NCBI RefSeq assembly: GCF_007483665.1
Contig: NZ_ML660188.1
Span: 5,105 to 69,104, forward strand
Reading direction: 5' to 3'
Length of the DNA: 64,000 bases
From: Catellatospora sichuanensis
GTDB taxonomy: Bacteria; Actinomycetota; Actinomycetes; Mycobacteriales; Micromonosporaceae
The stretch's first letter is position 1, and each line of letters begins with the position of its first letter. The notes beneath the pieces were generated by a model, which was given only the letters and a program-made list of their open reading frames with translations, searched no databases and had not been told where the DNA came from. Made by a program: the position numbers and the translations under genes. Below are positions 23,704 to 32,205 of the stretch, in pieces.

Positions 23704-24633
23704 GTGCAGTTGCAGCAGCTCAAATACTTCGTGGCGGTCGCCGAGACGCGGCACTTCACCCAGGCGGCCGAGCAGGCCGGGGTCACCCAGCCGTCGCTGA
23801 GCAAGCAGATCCACGTGCTGGAGACCGAACTGGGTGCGCCGCTGTTCACCCGCTCGCGGGGCAACATCATGCTCACCCCCGCCGGGGAGGCGCTGCTGCC
23901 CCGCGCCCGGCGCATCCTCGCCGACGTGGAGACGGCCCGGCTGGAGGTGCAGGAGCTGATCGGGGTGCGCCGCGGGCGGCTGCGCCTGGGCGCCACGCCC
24001 AGCCTGTGCACCAGCCTGGTCGCCCCGGTGCTGCGGCGTTACCAGGAGGGCTATCCGGGCGTACGCCTCATGCTCGAGGAGGGCGGCTCGCAGGACCTCG
24101 TCGGCAAGCTCGCCCGCGGCGGCCTGGACCTGGCCCTGATCGTGCTGCCGGACCAGGGCACCGACCCGGCGCTGCGGGCCGAGCCGATCCTGCGCGAGAG
24201 CCTCGTCGTCGCGTCCGCGGCGACGCTGCCCGCGCCGACCGAGGCGGGCACGCTGAGCCTGTCCGAGCTGGACGGCCAGCCGCTGGTCATGTTCCGCCCC
24301 GGATACGACCTGCGCGACACCACCCTGGAGGCCTGCCGCCGCGCCGGGTTCACCCCCACCTTCGCGATCGAGGGCGGCGAGATGGACGCCGTGCTCGGCT
24401 TCGTCGAGGCCGGACTGGGCGTCGCCCTGGTCCCGTCCCTGGTCCTGTCCGGCCGCACCCGCCTGCGTTCCACGCCCCTGGCCCCGCCGGGGGTGCAGCG
24501 CACCATCGCCCTGGCCCACCGCCGCGACGTCACCCCCACCCACGCCGCCCGTGCTTTGCGCGAGGTCCTCCTGGCCTACGTCCACGAAGAGTCCGCCTGG
24601 TCCCGCCTCCCCACCGGCGTAGAACCCATCTGA
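23704..24633 (+). CDS. LysR family transcriptional regulator
   Basis: A 309-aa LTTR. The N-terminal winged helix-turn-helix (QLKYFVAVAETRHFTQAAEQ, about 5-24, through SLSKQIHVLE) is followed by the periplasmic-binding-protein-like effector domain (about 90-295). This includes RLRLGATPSLCTSLVAP and FVEAGLGVALVPS. The effector is unknown. The start GTG 23704 keeps the conserved MQLQQLKYF N-terminus and gives a leaderless transcript. The identical inverted-repeat core before this gene and before sdhC suggests it controls succinate dehydrogenase (inference). Confidence 0.92.
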   Translation: MQLQQLKYFVAVAETRHFTQAAEQAGVTQPSLSKQIHVLETELGAPLFTRSRGNIMLTPAGEALLPRARRILADVETARLEVQELIGVRRGRLRLGATPSLCTSLVAPVLRRYQEGYPGVRLMLEEGGSQDLVGKLARGGLDLALIVLPDQGTDPALRAEPILRESLVVASAATLPAPTEAGTLSLSELDGQPLVMFRPGYDLRDTTLEACRRAGFTPTFAIEGGEMDAVLGFVEAGLGVALVPSLVLSGRTRLRSTPLAPPGVQRTIALAHRRDVTPTHAARALREVLLAYVHEESAWSRLPTGVEPI

Positions 24634-24640
24634 GCGAAGG

Positions 24641-24682
24641 AAGGGCACCTTCTTATCGGATTCCGATGTAGAAGGTGCCCTT
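24641..24682. terminator. bidirectional terminator, AAGGGCACCT family
   Basis: AAGGGCACCTTCT (24641-24653) is complementary to AGAAGGTGCCCTT (24670-24682), with a nested ATCGGA/TCCGAT stem. A/T ends serve both strands between the lysR and GNAT genes. The AAGGGCACC core recurs at 26804-26853. Confidence 0.8.
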
Positions 24683-24703
24683 GCCAACCTCGCGGAGCGC
24701 TGA

Positions 24704-25516
24704 TCAGGCCGCGGGGTCGGCGATGCAGGCGGTGGCGATGCGGGTGAAGCCCTGGCGTTCGTAAACGCGGGCCACGTCCTCCGACGCCGCCGACAGGAAC
24801 ACGAGGCCCGCGCCCTGCCCGAGGGCGTGCCGGGCGAGCAGCGCGGTGACGGCCCCGCCAAGGCCGCGGCGGCGCGCCGAGGGCAGCGTGGCCACCCCGA
24901 CGATCTCGGCGACGTCGCCTGCGCGCTGGTAGAGGCCGCTGGCCACCGGGCCCAGGTCGGGCAGCTCGGCCAGGGCGTTGGCGTGGACGCCACTGCGGAT
25001 GTCGGCGAGCTCCCGGGCGAGACGCTCGGCGTCCGGAACGGTCAGGGCGGCGTCGCGTTCGGCGGGTCCGGCGTCGCCGACCCCGGTGCCCGGGGAGCCG
25101 AACCCGATGTGGGCGACGGCCGCGACCGCGGCGAGGTCGGCGGCGGCGTCAGGGGCGTCCGCGTCGATGATGCGGGCGAGGTCCGTGGCGGCGGCGAGCC
25201 GGGCCGGGTCGAGCACGAGCAGCGGCGCGCGCAGCACGGACAGCCCGGCGGCCTCGGCGACCGGCAGCAGCCCAGGGGTGGTCTCGTCGACCCATTCGAA
25301 CGCCTCGGGCACGCCGAGTTCGCGCTGGCGGGCGCGTACGGCGGCGACGTCTGCGGCGGTCGGGGCCGGCCCGCCCAGCACCGGCCGGGCGTAGAAGGGG
25401 TAGGGCGTGCTCTGCCGCAGGAACAGTTCGAGGGTGCCGTGGCGTTCCACGGCGGCCCGGTCACGGGGCACGGCGTCGTAGAAGCGTTCCAGGCGGTTCA
25501 GTAGATCGTCGGTCAC
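24704..25516 (-). CDS. GNAT family N-acetyltransferase
   Basis: A 270-aa protein. The C-terminal GNAT core contains GVATLPSARRRGLGGAVTALLARHA (acetyl-CoA pyrophosphate loop R-R-R-G-L-G, about 216-221) and the final FLSAASEDVARVYERQGF strand-helix. The N-terminal half (about 1-130) is a degenerate extra domain typical of two-domain GNAT proteins. The substrate is unknown. TAGCCT (complement of 25523-25528) lies 6 nt before GTG 25516, so the transcript is leaderless. Confidence 0.85.
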   Translation of the reverse strand: MTDDLLNRLERFYDAVPRDRAAVERHGTLELFLRQSTPYPFYARPVLGGPAPTAADVAAVRARQRELGVPEAFEWVDETTPGLLPVAEAAGLSVLRAPLLVLDPARLAAATDLARIIDADAPDAAADLAAVAAVAHIGFGSPGTGVGDAGPAERDAALTVPDAERLARELADIRSGVHANALAELPDLGPVASGLYQRAGDVAEIVGVATLPSARRRGLGGAVTALLARHALGQGAGLVFLSAASEDVARVYERQGFTRIATACIADPAA

Positions 25517-25631
25517 CGGCTGAGGCTAGTGCGCGCCCAGCGCCCCGTCGCGCGGTTTACCCGGCGTGCCGAGATCGCCTTGACGGCGTAGGCAGCCGGA
25601 TAAAGGGCTGCGCCTCTTGCGATCGCCATGT

Positions 25632-25648
25632 ACTTTGCATTACAAAGT
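25632..25648 (+). promoter_or_regulatory. operator ACTTTG-N5-CAAAGT
   Basis: A perfect 6-bp inverted repeat with a 5-bp spacer in an unusually AT-rich stretch, 30 bp before ATG 25678 and overlapping the likely -10 region. The downstream operon encodes an ArsR/winged-helix regulator that is the natural candidate to bind it. Confidence 0.55.
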
Positions 25649-25677
25649 TCTTGGCGACCACGGAAAGGAGTTCGTCG

Positions 25678-26451
25678 ATGACGACACCGGCGACCGCGTA
25701 CCCGGAGCAGATGCTCGACGAGGTGCGCCGACTTCGCGAGCAGGCCCGCAGGCAGGCGCACGCCGGGGCGTGGTTCCCGGTGGCCGCGCTGGCGGTGCTG
25801 CTGCTGACCAGCATCAGCCTCTATGAGGTGCCGTTCGCGCAGGTCGACGCGGTGGGTGTCCACTCCCCCTGGGCGGGCCTGCCCGCCACGCAGCGCAGCG
25901 AACAGGCGTCCTACCTGTTCTGGTTCATCGGCACTCCGCTCACCATCGCGCTGATCGGCGCCTGGTACCGCTGGCGCGCCCGCCGCGTCGGAGTCCGGGT
26001 GCCATGGCGTTGGTTCGCGATCACGGCCATGGGCGCCCTGCTCGCGCTGGCCGTGATCGCGGCCATGCCGGCCGACCTGCCCGCCGGCCCGGACGCGATG
26101 GCGTCCTACGCCGCGGTCCCGTTCCTCGAGCAGATCAGGCTCGGGCTGTATACGCCGCTGATGCCGATCGCGCTCGCGATCGTGGTGCTCGGCTGGGCCG
26201 AACGCAGCCGGGCCGTGGCGCTGTCCGGCATCTGGGTCGGCGCGATCACCTGGTGGCAGTGCTCGCAGGGCCTGGGTCAGTTGACCGGCTGGCAGGCGTG
26301 GGTGCTCGGCGGATTCGAGGGTCCGGCGCTGGGCGGCGAGCTGACCCTGTTCGGACTCAACCGGCCCGGGCCGACGCTGATCCTGATGGCGCTGCCGCTG
26401 CTGGCCTTCGCCACGGTGCGGGCCGTACGCACCCGGGGCGGCCTGCGGTGA
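25678..26451 (+). CDS. six-helix membrane protein
   Basis: A 257-aa integral membrane protein. A charged N-terminal cytoplasmic stretch (EQMLDEVRRLREQARRQAH) is followed by about six hydrophobic segments. ATG 25678 has a good AAAGGAG ribosome site. The gene overlaps the downstream winged-helix gene by 4 nt (GTGA), a two-gene operon in which the regulator presumably controls the membrane protein. I recognise no transporter motif; the layout resembles many uncharacterised actinomycete membrane/regulator pairs. Confidence 0.8.
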   Translation: MTTPATAYPEQMLDEVRRLREQARRQAHAGAWFPVAALAVLLLTSISLYEVPFAQVDAVGVHSPWAGLPATQRSEQASYLFWFIGTPLTIALIGAWYRWRARRVGVRVPWRWFAITAMGALLALAVIAAMPADLPAGPDAMASYAAVPFLEQIRLGLYTPLMPIALAIVVLGWAERSRAVALSGIWVGAITWWQCSQGLGQLTGWQAWVLGGFEGPALGGELTLFGLNRPGPTLILMALPLLAFATVRAVRTRGGLR

Positions 26452-26780
26452 CCGGCGACGACACGGCGCACCCGGCGCTGGCCCTGGACGAGACCGTCCA
26501 CCAGCGCTTCCGGCTGGGCATCATGGCCGTGCTCGCCGAGACCGCCGAGTGCTCCTTCACGACTCTGCGCGACCAGCTCCAGCTCAGCGACGGCAATCTG
26601 AGCCGGCACCTGCGGGTGCTGGAGGAGGCCGGGCTGGTGGAGATCCGCAAGGGATACGAAGGCCGCAAGCCCTGCACCTGGCTCAAACTGACCCGCCAGG
26701 GCGCCGCCGCGCTCCGCCAGGAGATCGCCGCCCTCGAACAGCTCGTCGCGCGCATGCGCGCCACCGACCCCCTGCGCTGA
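26448..26780 (+). CDS. winged-helix transcriptional regulator (ArsR/MarR-like)
   Basis: A 110-aa single-domain regulator. Residues about 15-90 form a winged helix-turn-helix: FRLGIMAVLAETAECSFTTL, recognition helix SDGNLSRHLRVLEEAGL (about 45-61), wing IRKGYEGRKPCTWLKLT. The family is the HTH_34 type of short autoregulators. Two Cys (near 33 and 73) exist, but no ArsR metal motif. GTG 26448 overlaps the membrane gene stop. It likely binds the ACTTTG/CAAAGT operator upstream of the operon (inference). Confidence 0.88.
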   Translation: MTGDDTAHPALALDETVHQRFRLGIMAVLAETAECSFTTLRDQLQLSDGNLSRHLRVLEEAGLVEIRKGYEGRKPCTWLKLTRQGAAALRQEIAALEQLVARMRATDPLR

Positions 26781-26803
26781 CCAGGCGCCCGCCCGCACAG
26801 GGA

Positions 26804-26853
26804 CGAGGAAAGGGCACCTGCTGGACGTCCGTTCAGCAGGTGCCCTTTCCTCG
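26804..26853. terminator. 19-bp bidirectional terminator, AAGGGCACCT family
   Basis: The arm at 26804-26822 (CGAGGAAAGGGCACCTGCT) is perfectly complementary to 26835-26853 with a 12-nt loop. It lies between two convergent genes and its left part extends to the deaminase stop. Confidence 0.8.
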
Positions 26854-26854
26854 G

Positions 26855-27421
26855 TCAGTACGGGTGGTGGTCGGGCTTGTTCTGCCAGGCTTCGTAGACG
26901 ACGGCGCCGAGTTCGGGGTAGATCTGCTCCAGGTGGATGCGGCGCTGGTCGACGGGCTTGGCGAAGTCCTCGTACTGGAACGCGTCGTCGAAGCCGATCT
27001 TCCGGGTGGCTTCGACGTCGCAGCTGTAGTAGACGGCGTCGATCCGGGACCAGTAGATGGCGCTCATGCACATCGGACACGGTGCGCCGCTGGTGTAGAT
27101 CGTGCAGCCCATCAGCATGCGGGCCCGTCGCGGCAGCGGATCGGGCGAGCCCTCGGGGCGCTCGACGTAGGCCAGGGTCGACTCGTCCTGGTGGTCCTCC
27201 GGGATGGACGGGGCCTCGGGGTTGAGCACCTGCACGGCCTTGCGGATCGCCTCGACCTCACCGTGCGCGGTGGGATCGCCGGTAAGCAGCACACGGTTCT
27301 GCCCGCGTGCGATGATCTCGCCGTCCCTGGCGATCACCGCACCGAAGGGGCCGCCCCAGCCTCGCTCCACGGACTCCGCCGCCATCCGTACGGCTTCAGC
27401 CAGGAGCTCCTTGTGGTCCAT
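26855..27421 (-). CDS. CDA-fold nucleobase deaminase (guanine deaminase-like)
   Basis: A 188-aa zinc deaminase. The zinc site is complete: TAHGE (His and proton-shuttle Glu, about 51-55) and PCPMCM (two Cys, about 114-119). FDDAFQYEDFAKP at about 144 resembles B. subtilis-type guanine deaminases, which keep a conserved substrate-binding tail. Guanine or a related purine/pterin is the likely substrate. A longer insert (PEDHQDESTLAYVERPEGSP, about 74-93) between the motifs is unusual. GGGAGGCGCG precedes ATG. It is divergent from the two-ABM gene. Confidence 0.85.
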   Translation of the reverse strand: MDHKELLAEAVRMAAESVERGWGGPFGAVIARDGEIIARGQNRVLLTGDPTAHGEVEAIRKAVQVLNPEAPSIPEDHQDESTLAYVERPEGSPDPLPRRARMLMGCTIYTSGAPCPMCMSAIYWSRIDAVYYSCDVEATRKIGFDDAFQYEDFAKPVDQRRIHLEQIYPELGAVVYEAWQNKPDHHPY

Positions 27422-27486
27422 CGCGCCTCCCGTCGACGGGGTCCCCGAGCTTCACCTTAGTGTCCATCATGTTCTGTTCACGCTGA

Positions 27487-27515
27487 TTGCACGATAAGTT
27501 CCTCTTGTGTAGGCT
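27487..27515 (+). promoter_or_regulatory. promoter of the two-ABM gene
   Basis: TTGCAC (27487-27492), a 17-bp spacer, TAGGCT (27510-27515), then 8 nt to GTG 27524. This is a near-ideal vegetative promoter that implies a leaderless mRNA and fixes the start at GTG 27524 rather than TTG 27518. Confidence 0.7.
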
Positions 27516-27523
27516 AGTTGATC

Positions 27524-28493
27524 GTGGAGCCACGGGTGGACCCGGCGGCGGCGGACGGGCACACCGCCAGTGCGACCGTCGTCATCACCCAGCACGTCAC
27601 GGCGGGCCGCGAGGACGACTACCAGCCCTGGCAACAGCGGGCCATCGAGGCCGCCCGCGGCTTCGACGGATTCGAGAACGCCGAGATGTGCCCGCCGGAA
27701 GCCGGCGGCGAGCGGGTCGTGGTCTACCGTTTCACCACCGTCGACCAGCTGACCGCCTGGATGCAGTCCGATGTGCGCCGACGGCTGCTCGACGAGGGCG
27801 AAGCCCTGTTCGACGCCCCGCCCACCACCGAAGTGCTCGTCGGTGAGCCGCCCGCGCGGGACGTCGTCACCGCGGTCGTGTCGCACGACGTGCTGCCGGG
27901 TAAGGAGCAGGCGTTCGCGCGGTGGCAGGACCGGATGAGCCAGGCCCAGGAGCGGTTCCCCGGATACCTCGGCAGCGAGCTGTTCCCGCCCGTGCCGGGC
28001 GTCCAGGAGCACTGGGTCGCGCTGCTGCGCTACGACACCGCGGCGCACCTCACCGGATGGCTCGACTCGGACGCACGTGCCAGGCTGCTGCGCGACGGTG
28101 GACGGTTCCTGCGTCGGCCGTTCGACCTGCACACGGTCCGGTCGCCGTTCAGCGGCTGGTTCGGCTTCGGCGGCGCACCCGCCGCGGTGCCCAGCTGGAA
28201 GCAGGCGATGGCGGTGCTGCTCGCGCTGTTCCCCACGGTGACGCTGCTGTACTACGGCGCCGGTCCCCTGTTCCGGGCACTGCACATCACCGGGTCGTTC
28301 GCCATCTTCGTCAGCAACGTGCTCAGCAGCGTCATCCTCACCTGGGTCCTGATGCCGCTGGGTCAACCGGGCCCTGGCGTTCTGGCTGGTGCCGCACGGT
28401 CCGCACCGGGTCCGCACCGACATCGTCGGCGCCACCGTCGTCGTGGCCTGCTACGCGGTGCTGATCGCCGTCTTCACCGCCCTGTTCGGGTGA
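27524..28493 (+). pseudogene. two-domain ABM-like membrane protein, frameshifted near 3' end
   Basis: Two antibiotic-biosynthesis-monooxygenase (ABM)-like ferredoxin folds (about residues 15-105 and 110-195) are followed by a Trp/Gly linker and membrane segments (QAMAVLLALFPTVTLLYYGAG). The reading frame breaks at the GGG run 28360-28362. Removing one G continues as VNRALAFWLVPHGP, then VVVACYAVLIAVFTALFG and stop 28491-28493, a convincing last helix. Unshifted, translation runs into Arg-rich, non-coding-looking sequence through the next gene. Either a one-base insertion mutation, a sequencing error or, less likely, programmed frameshifting. ABM-like domains with a membrane tail occur in actinomycetes; the substrate is unknown. 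Confidence 0.7.
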
Positions 28494-28537
28494 GGCGGTC
28501 GGCGACGTCGGGAGTCACCGCCGGGCGGGCCACGTGT

Positions 28538-31288
28538 TCACTCGTGCGGGTGGCGACCGGCGGTGTGCGCCGGCGGGACTTCCGCACCGGCGGCGAGGCT
28601 CAGGCAGACCCGGTCTCGTGACAGCGGCAGGGTGCCGAAACGGATCCCCGTGGCGTCGCGTACGGCGTTGGCCAGCGCGGGAGCCACCGGGTTGAACGGG
28701 CTCTCGCTCATCGACTTCGCACCCAGCGGGCCGAGCCGGTCCACGGTGTCGGCGAAGTGCACCTCGGTGCGCGGCACGTCGCCGAACGCCGGAACGTGAT
28801 AGTTGCGGAAGGTCTCCGTGGTGACCCGCCCGGTCTCGTCGAGCACCATCGACTCGTACATCGCCGCGCCCAGCGCCTGCGCGACGCCGCCCTCGACCTG
28901 CCCGCGGCACTGCATCGGGTTGACCACGCGCCCGGCGTCGGCAGCGTGCACGCTCTGCATGATCCTGATCTCGCCGGTGCCCGGATGCACCGCGACCCGG
29001 AACCCGTGCACGTTGAACGCCACCGACCGCGGCGTGCCGTCGCACGCGCCCTCACCTGCCGCCTCCCAGCCGCCCTGCGCGAGGTCGGCGAGCGGGAGAC
29101 GTACCCCGCCGCAGCGCACCGCGTCGCCGTCCAGCTCGCAGGCCGACGGGTCCAGGTTCGTCCGCGCGGCGGCCGCGACGATGAGCTGGTCCCGCAGTGC
29201 CTGCGCGGCCCGCGTCGCGGCCAGGCCCGCGACCACGATCCCGGTGGAACCGAACGCGCCGGTGTCGTACGCGACGACGTCCGTGTCGGCCTGCCGCAGC
29301 CGGATCCGGTCGACGCTCGTGCCGAGCACCGACGCGGCAAGCTGGCGGTGCACCGTGGAGGTGCCGTTGCCGAACTCGGCGGTGCCGACCGCGAGCTCGT
29401 ACCCGCCGTCGGCGCGCAGGCTGATCCGGGCGCGGGACCGGTGGCCGTGCGGCGGCACCGTGTCGATCATCGCAAGCGCGATACCCTGCCCGACCAGCCA
29501 GCCCGGCCCCGGGGCCGTCCGGTCGCCGCGGTGCAGCGCCGCGTCGACGAGTGCGAGGCACTGGTCGAGGCCGTAGCTGCCGATCTCGACGTCCTCGGGT
29601 TCGGTGCTGTGGGCGATCATCGGGTCCGTGGGGCCGATGACGTTGCGCTGCCGGAACGCGGTCGGGTCGATGCCCAGGGCGCGGGCCAGCTCGTCCATCG
29701 CCGACTCGACGGCGAAGATGGTCTGGCTGAGTCCGTACCCGCGGTAGGCGCCGGCGGGCATGGTGTTGGTGTAGACGGCGTACCCGTCGACCTTCTTGTT
29801 CGGGCACCGGTACACCGAGACGGCCTCGTGGCAGCTGTGGAACATCGCGGCGGCGTGGTTGCCGTACGCCCCGGTGTTGGAGACCACCCGCAGCCGCATG
29901 GCCGTCAGCGTGCCGTCGCGCCGCGCGCCCACCTTGATCTGCACCGTCGTCGGGTGGCGGGTCGTGGTGGCGGTGAACTGCTCCTGCCGGGTGAACTCCA
30001 GCTGCACCGGCCGCCCGGTGCGCAGCGTCGCCAGGGCGACCAGGTCCTCGGTGAGCATCTCCTGCTTGGCCCCGAAGCCGCCGCCGACGCGGCCGCAATG
30101 CACCCGGACCGTCGGCTCGGGACGGTCGAACAGGTCGCACAGCGCGCCCCGGGTCAGGAACGGCACCTGGCTGCTGGTACGCACGTCGAGCCGGCCGGTC
30201 TCGTCCAGCCGGCTGATCGAGGCATGGGTCTCCAGGTGGGCGTGCTGGACCCGGTGGCTGACGAACGTGTGCTCGTACACCGCGTCGGCGGCGGCGAAGC
30301 CGGCCTCGACGTCGCCGACCTCGCCGTGCACCTCGACGGCGATGTTGCGCTCCGCAGCGGCGATACGCTGCTCGGCGCCCTTGCCCGGGTGCAGCGTCGG
30401 GGCGCCGGGCGCCATCGCCTCCTCGGGGTCGAACACGGCGGGCAGTACCTCGTAGTCGACGACCAGCCGCCGACAGCCCTCCTCCGCGGCGGCCACGGAG
30501 TCGGCCAGCACCGCGGCCACCCGCTGGCCGACGAACCGCACCACGTCGTCGAACAGCCGCGTGTCGGCGGGATCGTCGTGGGGGTCCTCGTGGCGTGCCG
30601 TCGAGTAGAGCTTCTCGGGCGCGTCCTCGTGGGTGAACACGGCCAGCACGCCGGGCACGGCCACGGCCGCGCTCGTGTCGATCGCCGTGATCCGGGCGTG
30701 CGCGTACGGCGAGCGCAGCAGTTTCAGATGCGTGAGCCCGTCCACCGCGGCGTCGAGGGTGAACCGGGCGGCCCCGGTGACCACCTGCGGACCGGCCGGT
30801 GCGGGCAGGTTGCGGCCCACCTGGTCGCCGGGCCCGGAGTGCTCGACGTGGGTCAGGCCGTTGACGGCGTCCTCGATCGCGCGGTAGCCGGTGCACCGGC
30901 ACAGGTTGCCTTTGAGCGCCCGGCCGAGGTCCTGTCGTTGTTCCGCGTCGAGCGCGGCCACCGTCATGATCATCCCGGCGGTGCAGAAGCCGCACTGGAA
31001 ACCCTGCGCGCCGAGGAAGGCCCGCTGCACCGGGTGCGGCTCGCCGACGTCCGGGGCCAGGCCTTCGATCGTCGTGACGCGGTGCCCGAGCGCGCGGTAC
31101 GCGGGCAGCAGGCAGCTGTGCACCGGCACGCCGTCGAGATGCACGGTGCACGCGCCGCAGTCGCCCGCGTCGCAGCCCTTCTTCACCCCGTGCCAGCCCA
31201 GCTCGCGCAGGTAGGTGCGCAGGCACTGCCCCGGCCGCGGCTGGGCGGTGAAGGACCTGGCGTTGACCTCGATGGACCTCGGTGTCAT
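28538..31288 (-). CDS. fused [2Fe-2S]-molybdopterin xanthine dehydrogenase-type subunit
   Basis: A 916-aa fusion of the small iron-sulfur and large molybdenum subunits of the xanthine oxidase family. Residues 1-80 hold the plant-type [2Fe-2S] cluster (C39, C44, C47, C59). Residues about 80-145 hold the second cluster (C99, C102, C130, C132). Residues about 160-916 form the Mo-pterin domain. The RVGGGFGAKQE motif and the C-terminal catalytic-Glu region (GAKSMSESPFNP) are present. In most bacteria these parts are separate genes or joined in another order with FAD. The FAD subunit is the upstream gene, overlapping by 4 nt. The substrate could be hypoxanthine, a nicotinate-like heterocycle or an aldehyde; it is not decidable from sequence. 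Confidence 0.88.
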   Translation of the reverse strand: MTPRSIEVNARSFTAQPRPGQCLRTYLRELGWHGVKKGCDAGDCGACTVHLDGVPVHSCLLPAYRALGHRVTTIEGLAPDVGEPHPVQRAFLGAQGFQCGFCTAGMIMTVAALDAEQRQDLGRALKGNLCRCTGYRAIEDAVNGLTHVEHSGPGDQVGRNLPAPAGPQVVTGAARFTLDAAVDGLTHLKLLRSPYAHARITAIDTSAAVAVPGVLAVFTHEDAPEKLYSTARHEDPHDDPADTRLFDDVVRFVGQRVAAVLADSVAAAEEGCRRLVVDYEVLPAVFDPEEAMAPGAPTLHPGKGAEQRIAAAERNIAVEVHGEVGDVEAGFAAADAVYEHTFVSHRVQHAHLETHASISRLDETGRLDVRTSSQVPFLTRGALCDLFDRPEPTVRVHCGRVGGGFGAKQEMLTEDLVALATLRTGRPVQLEFTRQEQFTATTTRHPTTVQIKVGARRDGTLTAMRLRVVSNTGAYGNHAAAMFHSCHEAVSVYRCPNKKVDGYAVYTNTMPAGAYRGYGLSQTIFAVESAMDELARALGIDPTAFRQRNVIGPTDPMIAHSTEPEDVEIGSYGLDQCLALVDAALHRGDRTAPGPGWLVGQGIALAMIDTVPPHGHRSRARISLRADGGYELAVGTAEFGNGTSTVHRQLAASVLGTSVDRIRLRQADTDVVAYDTGAFGSTGIVVAGLAATRAAQALRDQLIVAAAARTNLDPSACELDGDAVRCGGVRLPLADLAQGGWEAAGEGACDGTPRSVAFNVHGFRVAVHPGTGEIRIMQSVHAADAGRVVNPMQCRGQVEGGVAQALGAAMYESMVLDETGRVTTETFRNYHVPAFGDVPRTEVHFADTVDRLGPLGAKSMSESPFNPVAPALANAVRDATGIRFGTLPLSRDRVCLSLAAGAEVPPAHTAGRHPHE

Positions 31289-32109
31289 GCCGCTCCGTGC
31301 CCGTCCAGCTCGCGGCTGATCTCCTCGGCGAACCGCAGGGTCATGTGCCGCCGCCAGGCCGGGCTGCCGTGCACGTCGTCGTAGTACAGCGGCGGGCCGA
31401 TCGCCCGGTCGACGGCGGCGGCCAGCGCGGCCGGGCCGGGCACCGTCGGAAACCGCAGCTGGATCGGGCGCACGGTGGAGGCGGTCACGGTCAGCGTGAA
31501 GGAGTCGGGCGTAAACGCGCCGATGAGCAGCGCCGCCGACCGACCGTGCGGGGTCAGGGAGATCTGCCGGAAGGCCGTCGTGGCGCGCAGAGCCCGGTCC
31601 GGCAGTGTGACCGAGCGCAGCAGCTCGCCAGGCGCCAGCACGTTGCCGCGCGGGCCGGTGACGAATTCGGCGGCGGCGACGTGGCGGTGTCCGCCGTCCG
31701 GGGTCCAGATCGTGCAGACGCCGTCCAGGGCCGCCGTCAGCGAGATCATCGGGCCGGGTGGCAGCGACAGGCACAGGTTGCCGCCGACGGTGGCCTCGTT
31801 CCAGACCTTGAAGGAGCCCAGCAGCGCATGGCAGCAGTCACGGATCAACGGTCCCGCCGGCCAGTGCGGCGGCAGCGGTGCGGCGTACAGCTGAGCGAGG
31901 GTGCACGTCGCGGCGATCTCCAGCCCGGTCTCATCGGCGCGCAGCGGTGCCCAGCCGAAGCCGGTCAGGTCGACCAGCCGCCGCAGGTGCGGCTGCGGTT
32001 CGGAGAACAGCCAGGTGCCGCCGGCCAGCCAGGCGTCGCCCGGTTGCCAGGCCGCCTGGGCGGCCCGGGTGGGCGCCTCGATGACCGAGGTGATGGTGTG
32101 CAGATCCAT
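31285..32109 (-). CDS. xanthine dehydrogenase-type FAD subunit
   Basis: A 274-aa FAD-binding protein of the molybdopterin dehydrogenase family: AWLAGGTWLFSEPQ (about 31-44, isoalloxazine and pyrophosphate contacts), LGSFKVWNEATVGGNLCLSLPPGP (about 100-123) and a C-terminal CO-dehydrogenase-like segment. It passes electrons from the Mo/Fe-S subunit to NAD or another acceptor. ATG 32109 is the first gene of the pair. The overlap ATGA with the next gene implies a fixed 1:1 complex. No XdhC-type maturation gene is adjacent. Confidence 0.88.
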   Translation of the reverse strand: MDLHTITSVIEAPTRAAQAAWQPGDAWLAGGTWLFSEPQPHLRRLVDLTGFGWAPLRADETGLEIAATCTLAQLYAAPLPPHWPAGPLIRDCCHALLGSFKVWNEATVGGNLCLSLPPGPMISLTAALDGVCTIWTPDGGHRHVAAAEFVTGPRGNVLAPGELLRSVTLPDRALRATTAFRQISLTPHGRSAALLIGAFTPDSFTLTVTASTVRPIQLRFPTVPGPAALAAAVDRAIGPPLYYDDVHGSPAWRRHMTLRFAEEISRELDGHGAA

Positions 32110-32205
32110 CCGCGCCCCCTCCGCCGAGCACCGCCCCTGCCAGATTCCCTCCGATGGTGGGGTCGGGGGCGGTAAACGCCACACGCGGCCGGTGACCGGC
32201 CGCGG

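Noticed and set aside
28366-28621. Extension of the ABM protein past the GGG run to 28621
   Set aside because: The tail is basic low-complexity and overlaps the end of the xanthine-dehydrogenase-type gene; the +1-corrected frame is clearly coding.
28757-31384. Long open frame antisense to the Mo/Fe-S subunit (875 codons)
   Set aside because: It exists only because high GC suppresses stops. The opposite strand has full family motifs, and this frame is low-complexity Arg/Val/Gly with no recognisable domain.
31289-31774. Longer N-terminus for the fused Fe-S/Mo subunit
   Set aside because: These codons lie inside the FAD-subunit gene and read as Arg-rich shadow; the family N-terminus begins at ATG 31288.
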